Source: Tardiphaga sp. 709 (GTDB lineage Bacteria; Pseudomonadota; Alphaproteobacteria; Rhizobiales; Xanthobacteraceae). From it: a stretch of DNA of 64,000 nucleotides. Position numbers and translations under genes: made by a program. How positions within the stretch are numbered: the stretch's first letter is position 1; each line of letters opens with the position of its first letter. The stretch spans positions 5,950,501-6,014,500 of the forward strand of contig NZ_CP135529.1 of the NCBI RefSeq assembly GCF_032401055.1, written 5' to 3'. Under the pieces are notes generated by a model, which searched no databases, was not told the DNA's origin, and saw only the letters and a list, made by a program, of their open reading frames with translations. Below are positions 16,955 through 26,169 of this stretch, piece after piece.

Positions 16955-19249
16955 ATGTTTTTTGGGGCGACTATTCAAATGATGCGCAGGACTACACTTC
17001 ACAGGAAAACCCTTTTAGCTGCAGCCAGTATGGTTGCGCTGTTATTGGACACCGGTGAGGGCGCCATTGCGCAGACGTCGCAAGCGCTGCCCGCCGTTGA
17101 AGTGCATGCGCCGACGCCGCGTGCGGTCCGTCGTGTCGCGCCGCGCCGAAATGCCGCAGTCACGCCGCGGGCAACGCCTCGGCCCGTGGAACGCCGCGTA
17201 CCCGCGACGCCCCCGACCGGCATGATCGGCGCGCTGCCGGCGGCATATGCCGGCGGGCAAGTTGCGTCCGGTAGCCAGGTTGGTCTGCTTGGTAATCGCG
17301 GCGTGATGGATACGCCGTTCAACCAGACGAGCTACACGGCACAGACCATTCAGGATCAGCAAGCGCGCAAGCTCGACGACGTGTTCGCGAACGATCCGTC
17401 GGTGCGTGTTACCGTGCCGCGTCTCAGCGGTTTCGATCGGGTCAATATCCGCGGCTTCAGCGTCGGCAGCGAGGGATACGGCATCAATGGCCTGTACGGC
17501 ATTGCCTCGGCGTTCTCGCTGTCGTCGCTTGCGGCGATCGAGCGGGTGGAGGTGTTGAAGGGGCCGTCCGCGTTGCTGAACGGCATGCCGCCAAGCGGCG
17601 GCGGTGTTGGCGGCAGCGTCAACCTCGTGACCAAGCGTGCCGGCGAAGTGCCGTTCGCGCAGCTCACCAATACCTATTCGTCGATTTCGCAGTTCGGCAC
17701 GCATCTGGATGTCGGCCGGCGGTTTGGCGAGTTCAAGGAGTTCGGCGTCCGCTTCAACGGCAGCTACAACGGCGGCAGCACCGAGCTGGCCAATCAGAGT
17801 CAGGAAGTCGGGAACGCTTTCCTTGGGTTGGACTATCGCGGCGAGCGCGTGCGGCTGTCCGCGGATATCGGCTACGAGCACAACAGGGTCACGGCGATGA
17901 CCCGCTTCGTCGATATCAACGGACTTCGCGCGGTTCCGACGCCGCCGGACGCACGCGCGAACTACATGCCGAGCTGGGGCTTCTGGGATTCGGAATCGCG
18001 CTATGCGATCGTGCAGGGCGAAGTGGATATCACTGATAACCTGACGGCCTATGCACAGGCGGGCATCGGGACCAGCAACACGCGCTATCTCTATTCCGAC
18101 ATTCGCGTGACGAATCTGGATGGAGAGTTCAACGGATTGTCGCGGCGCAACAACCAGAAGCATGAGAGGACCGCGGCGCAGGTCGGATTGCGTGCCAATG
18201 TCGATACGGGACCGGTCAACCATGCGATCAATGTCAATGCGGGGACATCGTCGGCCGATACCGGGATCATCAATGTCTCCGGTGCAACGAATTTCTTTTC
18301 GAACTTGTACAATCCGCGTTCGGGCCCGGTTTCAATTCGTGACGTCGGTGCTCCGAAGACAACCGGTATATTCGATCTGACGAGCGTCGGCATTGCTGAT
18401 ACGATGTCGGTCTTGAACGGGCGTATCCAGCTGACCGTCGGTGTACGGCATCAGTATGTGGAGTCTGAATCCTTCGCCCAGGGAACCGGGATCAGGACGG
18501 GCGGCTACGATTCGTCAGCCACCACACCCGCCTATGCGCTGGTCATCAAGCCGCTGGAGAATGTCTCGGTCTACGCCAATTACATTGAGGCACTGGAGGC
18601 GGGGATCATCGTCGGGAGTGGGTATCAGAACGAGGGTTCGGTGTTGCCGCCCTATCGCACCAAGCAGCATGAGATGGGTGTGAAGGTGGATTGGGGACGC
18701 ATCACGACAACGGTTAGTGCATTCGACATTTTGAAGCCGATGCAGTTGGTCGATAGTTCGGTTTCGCCGTCCATCCTTACGCAGTCCGGCGAGGTCCGCA
18801 ATCGCGGCGTCGAGATCAATACATTCGGTGAGGTCACCGACGGTGTTCGTTTGCTCGGCGGCGTCATGTTCCTTGATGCGCGCCAGCAAAGGACAGAGAA
18901 GGGCGCCTATGATGGCCGCTACGCCTTCAACATTCCTGATACGCAGTTCAATCTGGGCGGCGAATGGGATGTGCCCTTCATTCCTGGGCTGACCCTGACA
19001 GGCCGGGCGATTTATACGGGGTCATACTGGTCGGACCAGGCCAACACGGTCTACGGCCCGAGTTGGACCCGCTATGACGCCGGTGCGCGCTACACGTTCG
19101 CATCGCCGTGGAATGCCAAGCCGGTGGTCGTGCGCTTCTCGGTCGAGAACCTGCTCGATACCAACTATTGGCAGGCCTCGACCAACGAAGGCTACGTCAT
19201 TCTCGGTGCGCCGCGGACTTACATGGTCTCGACGACGTTCAATTTCTGA
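16955..19249 (+). CDS. TonB-dependent outer-membrane receptor (siderophore type)
   Basis: A 764-residue receptor. After a signal segment (TLLAAASMVALLLDTGEGAIA) comes an Ala/Pro/Arg-rich linker (about residues 40-95), then the plug (QTIQDQQARKLDDVFANDPSVRV, NIRGFSVGS, IERVEVLKGPSALLNG) and a 22-strand barrel ending in the terminal Phe (MVSTTFNF). This is the FhuA/FpvA-like group for ferric siderophores. No FecA-type signalling domain is seen. The start is uncertain: 16955, 16979 and 16982 are all in-frame ATGs before the signal peptide. No TonB/ExbBD or ABC genes are adjacent. Confidence 0.93.
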   Translation: MFFGATIQMMRRTTLHRKTLLAAASMVALLLDTGEGAIAQTSQALPAVEVHAPTPRAVRRVAPRRNAAVTPRATPRPVERRVPATPPTGMIGALPAAYAGGQVASGSQVGLLGNRGVMDTPFNQTSYTAQTIQDQQARKLDDVFANDPSVRVTVPRLSGFDRVNIRGFSVGSEGYGINGLYGIASAFSLSSLAAIERVEVLKGPSALLNGMPPSGGGVGGSVNLVTKRAGEVPFAQLTNTYSSISQFGTHLDVGRRFGEFKEFGVRFNGSYNGGSTELANQSQEVGNAFLGLDYRGERVRLSADIGYEHNRVTAMTRFVDINGLRAVPTPPDARANYMPSWGFWDSESRYAIVQGEVDITDNLTAYAQAGIGTSNTRYLYSDIRVTNLDGEFNGLSRRNNQKHERTAAQVGLRANVDTGPVNHAINVNAGTSSADTGIINVSGATNFFSNLYNPRSGPVSIRDVGAPKTTGIFDLTSVGIADTMSVLNGRIQLTVGVRHQYVESESFAQGTGIRTGGYDSSATTPAYALVIKPLENVSVYANYIEALEAGIIVGSGYQNEGSVLPPYRTKQHEMGVKVDWGRITTTVSAFDILKPMQLVDSSVSPSILTQSGEVRNRGVEINTFGEVTDGVRLLGGVMFLDARQQRTEKGAYDGRYAFNIPDTQFNLGGEWDVPFIPGLTLTGRAIYTGSYWSDQANTVYGPSWTRYDAGARYTFASPWNAKPVVVRFSVENLLDTNYWQASTNEGYVILGAPRTYMVSTTFNF

Positions 19250-19287
19250 TATCGTCGATCGTCTGCGTGTCAGATCGGTCTGACGAG

Positions 19288-19316
19288 CGGCCACTGTGAT
19301 GTCATCATGGCGGCCG
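19288..19316 (+). terminator. Possible terminator after the TonB-dependent receptor
   Basis: An imperfect 14-bp hairpin (CGGCCACTGTGATG / CATCATGGCGGCCG, three mismatches) is followed by the T-rich CAGCTTTTGCTTTT, 40 bases after the stop codon. Confidence 0.5.
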
Positions 19317-19380
19317 CAGCTTTTGCTTTTGGTGAGCGCGTATTCACCTGCTCAGATGTGCGTGGCGTTTCGCCATGCGG

Positions 19381-20352
19381 TTATTGCTGCTCCGGCTTCA
19401 CCTTGCCGATCTCGACAACCGTCTTCCAGCGGGTGAGTTCTTTTTCCAGAAAGCTCTGAAATTCCGCACTCGTATTGGCGACGACCTCGAAGCCGCTATC
19501 GGTCAGCCGCTTCCTGAGATCGGGCGAGGTGAGGGCGGTGGTGATCGATGTCTCGAGCTTGGTCTTCACATCGGTCGGAAGGCCCTTGGGTGCGACGAAG
19601 GCCTGCCAGGAATAGATATTGAGATCGTCGACGCCGACTTCCTTCATCGTTGGCGTCTGCGGGAATGAATCGGAGCGCGTGTCACTGGTAACGGCCAGAA
19701 TTTTCATCTTGCCGCTTCGGATGTAGTTGGCGACTGCGCCGAGATTCTGGAACGAGACGTCGACATGCCCGCCCATCAGGTCCGTATGGGCCTGCGAGCC
19801 GCCCTTGTAGGGCGTGTGGATACCGGTGGTCCCCGTTTTCTGCCAGAACAACACGGCCGTCAGATGGTCGGACGAGCCCACGCCCGATGAGGCAAAGGTG
19901 ACCTTGTCCGGATTCTTCTTGAGATAGTCGATGAGTTCCTGGACGGTATTGGCCGGGAAATCGGGGCGGGTGATCAGCACGTTGGGATTGCGGACAGCGA
20001 CACTGAGCAGATCGAAATTCTGGAGCGGGTGATAGCCCGGGTCCTTGTAAAGCACCGGATTGATCGCGATGACCCCGATCGAGCCCACCATCAGTGTGTA
20101 GCCATCCGGCTTTGAGCGAGCGAGTTGCGTTGCGCCAATGGAGCCGTTGGCGCCGGGTTTGTTCTCGATGATGAAGGACTGCCCGAAGCTTTCCTGCATC
20201 TTTTGTGTGGTCATGCGCGCTGTCGTATCGCTGGCGCCGCCGGCCGTGAAAGGCACGATCACTGTGACGGATTTCGAGGGATAGTCTTGCGCGATGGCCA
20301 TGCCCGGCACTGTCAGACAGAATGCCGCCGCGGCGAGATGGCTGAATTTCAT
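19381..20352 (-). CDS. Bug/TctC-family periplasmic solute-binding protein (orphan)
   Basis: A 323-residue binding protein with signal peptide (MKFSHLAAAAFCLTVPGMAIA), the DYPSKSVTVIVPFTAGGASD mature start, IIENKPGANGSIGATQLARSKPDG and HTPYKGGSQAHTDLMGGHVD. The ATG at 20352 has GGAGG about 8 bases upstream; in-frame codons further up lack a ribosome site. No membrane TctA/TctB partner is adjacent, as is usual for the large orphan Bug set in this group. Flanked by the TonB receptor (convergent) and the PleC-like kinase. Confidence 0.9.
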   Translation of the reverse strand: MKFSHLAAAAFCLTVPGMAIAQDYPSKSVTVIVPFTAGGASDTTARMTTQKMQESFGQSFIIENKPGANGSIGATQLARSKPDGYTLMVGSIGVIAINPVLYKDPGYHPLQNFDLLSVAVRNPNVLITRPDFPANTVQELIDYLKKNPDKVTFASSGVGSSDHLTAVLFWQKTGTTGIHTPYKGGSQAHTDLMGGHVDVSFQNLGAVANYIRSGKMKILAVTSDTRSDSFPQTPTMKEVGVDDLNIYSWQAFVAPKGLPTDVKTKLETSITTALTSPDLRKRLTDSGFEVVANTSAEFQSFLEKELTRWKTVVEIGKVKPEQQ

Positions 20353-20605
20353 CTTCGTTTCCTCCACTGGAGTGCTTTTGTTTATTGAACAGGCGACAAT
20401 CTCCGTGTCGCTCTTGTCTGGACGGCTCATCCATGTGCTGAAGAGAATCGCGGACCCAGTTCAGATCGGCCGTGTCGACGCGCCAATATAGCGATCTGCA
20501 ACCTTTAGTATAGGTACGGGTAGTGGCCTCCCAAGCGGCCATTTGACGCTTGAGTGTCATGCCATGGGCGTTGGCTCGGCCCGGTCAGCGGTAAGCAATC
20601 GAAGC

Positions 20606-22930
20606 CTAGGCGGCCTCGGAGATTTCCGCTGGCCCGTGTCTGCCGCGGAGCGGGATGGTGACGCAGACCACGGTGCCGGTGCCGAGCTTGGAGCGCAGCT
20701 TCATCGATCCGCCATGCAGGTTGGTGAGCGATTTGGCGATAGCGAGGCCGAGGCCCGAGCCGTGATAGGTCTTGGCGAGCTGGCTCTCGACCTGCTCGAA
20801 CGGGCGTCCCAGACGCTTCAGCGACTGCGGGGCGATGCCGATGCCACTATCGGCGATCATCAGGGCCACGGAGTCGCGCAGAACGCGGCTGCGCACGGTG
20901 ACACGGCCGCCATCGGGTGTGAACTTCACGGCATTCGAGAGCAGATTGACGAGGATCTGCTTGATGGCGCGGCGGTCGGCCACCACCGGTGCATCAGCCG
21001 CGATGTCGGCACTGAGTGTCAGATTCTTGTCGTCGGCGCGGCCAGAGACGACACGCAGCGCTTCGGACAGCGTCTGTCCGAGATCGAGCGGCTCAAGGTC
21101 CAGCTGCATACGACCTGCCTCGATCTTCGACATATCGAGAATGTCATTGATGACTTCGAGCAGGTAGTGACCACTGGTGAGAATGTCGTGGCAGTATTCG
21201 GCATATTTGTCGGAGCCGAGATTGCCGAACATGCCGCTGCCCATGATTTCCGAGAAGCCGATGATGGCATTCAGCGGCGTGCGCAGTTCGTGGCTCATAT
21301 TGGCCAGGAATTTCGACTTGGTCTGGTTGGCTTCCTCGGCGCGGTTCTTCTCGTCGGAATATTTCTGGGCGAGGTCCGCAAGTTCGAGCGCTTGTTTCTC
21401 TAGCGCGGCCTGGGAATGCTTGAGATCGATGACGCTGGCGCGAAGGCGTAGATCGTTGTCGACCAGCTTGTGCTCGTGCTCCTTGATACGGGTGATGTCG
21501 GTGCCGACGGAGACGTAGCCGCCGTCCTTGGTGCGGCGCTCGCTGATATGCAGCCAGCTACCGTCCTCGATCTGCGCTTCGAAGGTTCGCGCGCCAGGGG
21601 CCGCAGCGCCGGATTCCGCGAGACGCGAGCGGACCTCGGGCATGCTGCCGACTTCGAGCACGGTCTCGTAGGACGTCCCCGGCGACACCGCCGAGTCCGG
21701 CAGCTTGTGCAGGCGCTGGAAATGCGAGTTGCAGAGCACCAGGCGATCTTCCGCGTCCCACAGCACGAAGGCTTCGGGGATGGTCTCGATGGCGTCGCGC
21801 AGCCGGACGTCGGCCTCGACGGTCTTCTCGGCGAGGCTTTTCTGTTCGGTGACGTCGATGGCGATGCCGATCAGGTGCTGGCTGCCATCGTTCTGGCCCT
21901 GCGCGAGTTCGCAGCGCAATTGCAGCCAGATCCAGTGGCCGTTGCTGTGCTGCATGCGGAAGGTCTGGTCGATGTGATCGATCTTGAACGAAATCAACTG
22001 GTCGGCGATCTCGAACAGGTTGATGTCGTCGGATTGTACCAGCGCGTTGACTTCGCCGAAGGTCAGCAGGTCGCTGCGGCTGTCGAGGCCCAGCATGGTG
22101 AACATCGACTGCGACCAGAAGATGCGGCCGCGCGACAGATCCCAGTCCCACAATCCGCAGCGGCCTCGATTGAGGGCGGTGTCGATACGGCCGCGTACGG
22201 CGTCGTTGATCGCGTCGCCTTCGCGGGCGCGGGTCGATTGCCAGTGGAAGGCGAAGCCGAGGATCAGCACCACGAAACCGGTGGTGGCCGAGAGCGTGAT
22301 CGACAGCGCGGAGTCCGAGCGCCAGATCGGCTCGTTGTTCTCCTGAATGACGACCACCTGACCCGGCAGCGCCTTGACGATGCGTCGGGTGGCCAATGCA
22401 TGACTGTTGTCGGGCAGTTTCACATCGACAACGTCAGTGCGTGGACCCTGCGCAGCCATGGCCTGCGTCGCGCTGAGGACGTCGAGGATGCGATTGGCGT
22501 CGCCCGGTGGCAGGTCGATCGGCACGCGCGCGAGAATGCTTTGATCGGCGCCCAGCACGATGACGTGGCGTCCCCCAGCGATCCCCCAGGATGGAATCAG
22601 ACTGGGCAGCAGGCTCTGCAGGCGCTCGACGGCAGCAGAACGATCCTGACGGATGGTGCCGTTGCGTTCGAGACGCTCGGCGAGCAGATCGGCGAGCGCT
22701 GCGAGATCGCGCTTCATCGAGGATTGCTTCTGCCGGCTCTGATCGACCACCTGCACGAAGGCGCCGAAGAAGATCGTGATGAGAAAAGCGATGATGAGTG
22801 TGGGGACGGCCCGGCGAAGTGCCGGCTCTGCGATCAGCAGCCTGTGATAGGCCGGCTTCGCGATAGACTGCGCCAATCCTTTGATCGAATCGGATTGGAC
22901 GCATGCGTTGTCCGCATGCGCACGCGCCAT
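20606..22930 (-). CDS. PAS-domain sensor histidine kinase, PleC/DivJ-like
   Basis: A 774-residue kinase. A TM helix (VPTLIIAFLITIFFGAFVQVV) near residue 45, a periplasmic region, a second TM (ITLSATTGFVVLILGFAFHW) near 215, then two to three PAS/PAC domains (GLWDWDLSRGRIFWSQ; AFVLWDAEDRLVLCNSHFQ), a coiled coil, the H box with His547 (ANMSHELRTPLNAIIGFSEIM) and HATPase (NLLSNAVKFTPDGG, DSGIGIAP, GSGLGLAIAKSLTNLHGG). The H-box extension GMFGNLGSDKYAEYCHDI is typical of PleC/DivJ kinases that phosphorylate or dephosphorylate DivK in the CtrA cell-cycle pathway. The PleC link is inferred from this motif only. Confidence 0.88.
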   Translation of the reverse strand: MARAHADNACVQSDSIKGLAQSIAKPAYHRLLIAEPALRRAVPTLIIAFLITIFFGAFVQVVDQSRQKQSSMKRDLAALADLLAERLERNGTIRQDRSAAVERLQSLLPSLIPSWGIAGGRHVIVLGADQSILARVPIDLPPGDANRILDVLSATQAMAAQGPRTDVVDVKLPDNSHALATRRIVKALPGQVVVIQENNEPIWRSDSALSITLSATTGFVVLILGFAFHWQSTRAREGDAINDAVRGRIDTALNRGRCGLWDWDLSRGRIFWSQSMFTMLGLDSRSDLLTFGEVNALVQSDDINLFEIADQLISFKIDHIDQTFRMQHSNGHWIWLQLRCELAQGQNDGSQHLIGIAIDVTEQKSLAEKTVEADVRLRDAIETIPEAFVLWDAEDRLVLCNSHFQRLHKLPDSAVSPGTSYETVLEVGSMPEVRSRLAESGAAAPGARTFEAQIEDGSWLHISERRTKDGGYVSVGTDITRIKEHEHKLVDNDLRLRASVIDLKHSQAALEKQALELADLAQKYSDEKNRAEEANQTKSKFLANMSHELRTPLNAIIGFSEIMGSGMFGNLGSDKYAEYCHDILTSGHYLLEVINDILDMSKIEAGRMQLDLEPLDLGQTLSEALRVVSGRADDKNLTLSADIAADAPVVADRRAIKQILVNLLSNAVKFTPDGGRVTVRSRVLRDSVALMIADSGIGIAPQSLKRLGRPFEQVESQLAKTYHGSGLGLAIAKSLTNLHGGSMKLRSKLGTGTVVCVTIPLRGRHGPAEISEAA

Positions 22931-23046
22931 ACCTAAGCCCCCTCGAAGAATCTCGCCCGCGTCGCTCGAAACAACTGCCCCGCCACTTCGAATCGCAAGA
23001 CCAATAAGAATCCACTTTGCGGGGGCTGTCGAGAGTCAACGAAACG

Positions 23047-23061
23047 TTAACGTGAAATAAA
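23047..23061 (-). promoter_or_regulatory. CtrA-like site upstream of the PleC-like kinase
   Basis: TTAA-N7-TAAA, one mismatch from the CtrA consensus TTAA-N7-TTAA, 117 bp upstream of the kinase start. A single near match in a 244-bp gap is weak evidence; it is listed because the gene is a likely member of that pathway. Confidence 0.3.
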
Positions 23062-23174
23062 TCGTATCCACCGGAGAATTTCATCACTGTTCGGTACTTG
23101 CATGAGTCCGAAACAGGAACGCCGCGCATGAGAATCACGCGCGGCGTTGAAATCAATGACTCGCAGGGCGCGCG

Positions 23175-24143
23175 TTACAACGTGACCACGATCTTGCCGA
23201 GATGCTTGTTGGCTTCCATGTGGTTGAACGCCGTTCCGATGTCGTCGAATGCGTAGACCTTGTCGATCGGCAGTTTCAGTTGGCCTGCTTCGACGGCGGG
23301 CCAGATGTCCGCACGCACCGCGCTGAAGATGTCGCGAATCTCCTGCAGTGATCTCGTGCGGAAGGTCACGCCGATATAGTTGATGCGGCGTGCGGCATGG
23401 AGATCGAAATTGAAATCGCCATGCGTGCCGCCGAGCCGGCCGACATTGACGATGCGTCCCATCACCTTCGTGGCTTTCAGGTTCTGATTGGCGACGGGCC
23501 CCGAGATCTGGTCGACGATCAGATCGACGCCGTCGCCACCCGTGGCCTTGAGCACCTGATCGACCCAGCCGGCATCTTTCGAATCGATGGCGAGGTCGGC
23601 GCCGAAGTCCTTCAGCCGGGCGCGACGTGCGGCGTCGGTGGATGAACCGATCACCGTCTTTGCGCCCTTGAGCCTGGCGATCTGCAGCGCCATCAGGCCG
23701 ACGCCGGAACTGGCGCCCTGGATCAGGACCGATTGGCCGGGCTGCAGTCCGCCATTCGTCACCAGCGCATTGTGCATCGTGGTGATGGCGACGGGCAGGG
23801 TGCAGGCATCCTCGAAACTCATGCTGGTTGGCATGTGGAACAGCCGGCCGTGATCGGTGACGGCGAATTCGGCAAAGGCCGCACCGCCGGAACCCATCAC
23901 GCGATCCCCGACCTTGACGCCCTTGGCCTCCGGGCCGAGTTCGGCGATTTCGCCCGCCCATTCCATTCCCAGCACCGTACCGACGCCGCCGGCAGCGCCG
24001 TGGACGTGCCCTTTGGTCATGCCGAGGTCGGCGCGGTTGAGGCCGCAGGCCTTCACTCTGACCAGCACCTGCGTGCCCGTGGGTGAGGGTTTCGGGGCAT
24101 CACCGATCGCAGCGCCGTTGGCGCCGTAGACATAAGCTTTCAT
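23175..24143 (-). CDS. Quinone oxidoreductase-like zinc-independent MDR protein
   Basis: A 322-residue medium-chain reductase/dehydrogenase. GroES-like N-terminal half (VRVKACGLNRADLGMTKG, LGMEWAGEIAELG), then the NADPH-binding Rossmann part (VLIQGASSGVGLMALQIARLKGAKTV, GSSTDAARRARLKDFGAD). Structural and catalytic zinc ligands of alcohol dehydrogenase are missing, as in QOR-type enzymes that reduce quinones or enones. It follows the nitronate monooxygenase by 20 bases on the same strand, so the two form an operon; the substrate is not evident. Confidence 0.9.
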   Translation of the reverse strand: MKAYVYGANGAAIGDAPKPSPTGTQVLVRVKACGLNRADLGMTKGHVHGAAGGVGTVLGMEWAGEIAELGPEAKGVKVGDRVMGSGGAAFAEFAVTDHGRLFHMPTSMSFEDACTLPVAITTMHNALVTNGGLQPGQSVLIQGASSGVGLMALQIARLKGAKTVIGSSTDAARRARLKDFGADLAIDSKDAGWVDQVLKATGGDGVDLIVDQISGPVANQNLKATKVMGRIVNVGRLGGTHGDFNFDLHAARRINYIGVTFRTRSLQEIRDIFSAVRADIWPAVEAGQLKLPIDKVYAFDDIGTAFNHMEANKHLGKIVVTL

Positions 24144-24163
24144 GGCTCTGCTTTCCGTTCCGT

Positions 24164-25309
<1,146 letters not shown>

Positions 25310-25441
25310 CTATTGGTGGAATTCGTTATGCAGCGCGCCGATCCCATCGATGGCGATGGTCACGGTTTTGACCGGCTCCTTCATCACGCCGACGCCGATG
25401 GAGGTGCCGCAGCAGATCAGATCGCCGGGCGATCTGGAACG
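25310..25441 (-). pseudogene. Remnant of a fumarylacetoacetate hydrolase (FAH) family gene, C-terminal end
   Basis: On the minus strand the 3' terminal segment reads SPGDLICCGTSIGVGVMKEP, then KTVTIAIDGIGALHNEFHQ and a TAG at 25310-25312. This is the conserved C-terminus of FAH-family hydrolases/decarboxylases (xPGDLIxxGTxxG). Nothing upstream continues the domain: within about 20 bases the frame meets the 3' end of the CBS gene, so roughly 80% or more of the gene has been lost. No start codon or ribosome site is available to the fragment. Confidence 0.72.
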
Positions 25442-25464
25442 CGAAGTGAGCTTGAGGCTAGGCC

Positions 25465-25896
25465 TCAGGCGACCGCTGCATGCGCTTGCGGTGCATCCTC
25501 ATGGTCGAGTGCTCTGCTGATGTCGCGGATGCTGATCACGCCGATCAGCGTGTGATCGTCGATGACCGGGACATGCCGAATGTGATGCTTGTTCATCAGG
25601 TGGCGGACGTGTTCGAGCGTGTCGGTCGAGTGGCAGGAAATCAATTCCTGGACCGAGATCATATCCGAGACCTTGCGATTGACGCCGGCGGCGCCGTGTT
25701 CGGCGATCGCGCGAACCACGTCGCGTTCGGAGAACATGCCGACCGCGGTGTTGCCCTCGGTGCGGCACACGTCCTTCACGACCAGTGCGCTGATATTGCC
25801 TGTCCGGAGCAACTGCGCCGCGATGGCGACGGTCTCGTTCATGCGGACAGTGGCGATACGGGTGCTCTTCCTACGCAGGATATCTCCGACTTGCAT
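25465..25896 (-). CDS. CBS-domain pair protein
   Basis: A 143-residue protein made of two CBS domains: residues about 8-65 (TVRMNETVAIAAQLLRTGNISALVV, VGMFSERDVVRAIAEHG) and about 75-135 (VQELISCHSTDTLEHVRHLMNKHHIRHVPVIDDHTLIGVISIRDI). CBS pairs bind adenosyl ligands and usually regulate a partner. The ATG at 25896 has GGGAGG 9 bases upstream. Its promoter carries the 17-bp operator (25951-25967) shared with the oxalate genes, so it is probably co-expressed with them; an adenylate-sensing role in CoA-ester metabolism is a guess. Confidence 0.9.
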   Translation of the reverse strand: MQVGDILRRKSTRIATVRMNETVAIAAQLLRTGNISALVVKDVCRTEGNTAVGMFSERDVVRAIAEHGAAGVNRKVSDMISVQELISCHSTDTLEHVRHLMNKHHIRHVPVIDDHTLIGVISIRDISRALDHEDAPQAHAAVA

Positions 25897-25950
25897 GGCA
25901 ATAACCTCCCTTGGCTGATCGGCTGAGGATCGATCTTGTAAGCGCAAGAT

Positions 25951-25967
25951 TGGTATACGGTATGCCA
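25951..25967. promoter_or_regulatory. 17-bp palindromic operator, site A (CBS gene)
   Basis: TGGTATACGGTATGCCA, palindromic but for one base pair, 55 bp upstream of the CBS gene start. One of seven related sites (others at 27570, 29056, 32676, 33073, 38160, 38241). Confidence 0.8.
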
Positions 25968-26121
25968 GTTGTCAACGCAGAAACCAGCATATCGAGGGGC
26001 GGTGGATCAAGAAAGAAAGTCAGTGTTTCTGACGTTTATTTGCTGCGTGGCGTGTGTTTTTCGACCTGCTTCTATCGCACCGGCGAATCCAGTTGGGTGT
26101 CTGGCATGCCAGTTGGGCATG

Positions 26122-26150
26122 AAAAAGGGGCGCACTCGCGTGCGCCCCTT
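26122..26150 (-). terminator. Intrinsic terminator of the first OxlT-like gene
   Basis: On the minus strand AAGGGGCGCAC-GCGA-GTGCGCCCC is followed by TTTTT; the hairpin ends 20 bases after the MFS stop codon. It separates that gene from the CBS gene promoter. Confidence 0.8.
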
Positions 26151-26169
26151 CTCGGCATAGCCCGATCGA

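Noticed and set aside
26102-26111. TGGCATGCCA palindrome between the CBS and OxlT genes
   Set aside because: Halves look like the oxalate operator but the spacing is 7 bases shorter and it lies downstream of both nearby genes' starts.
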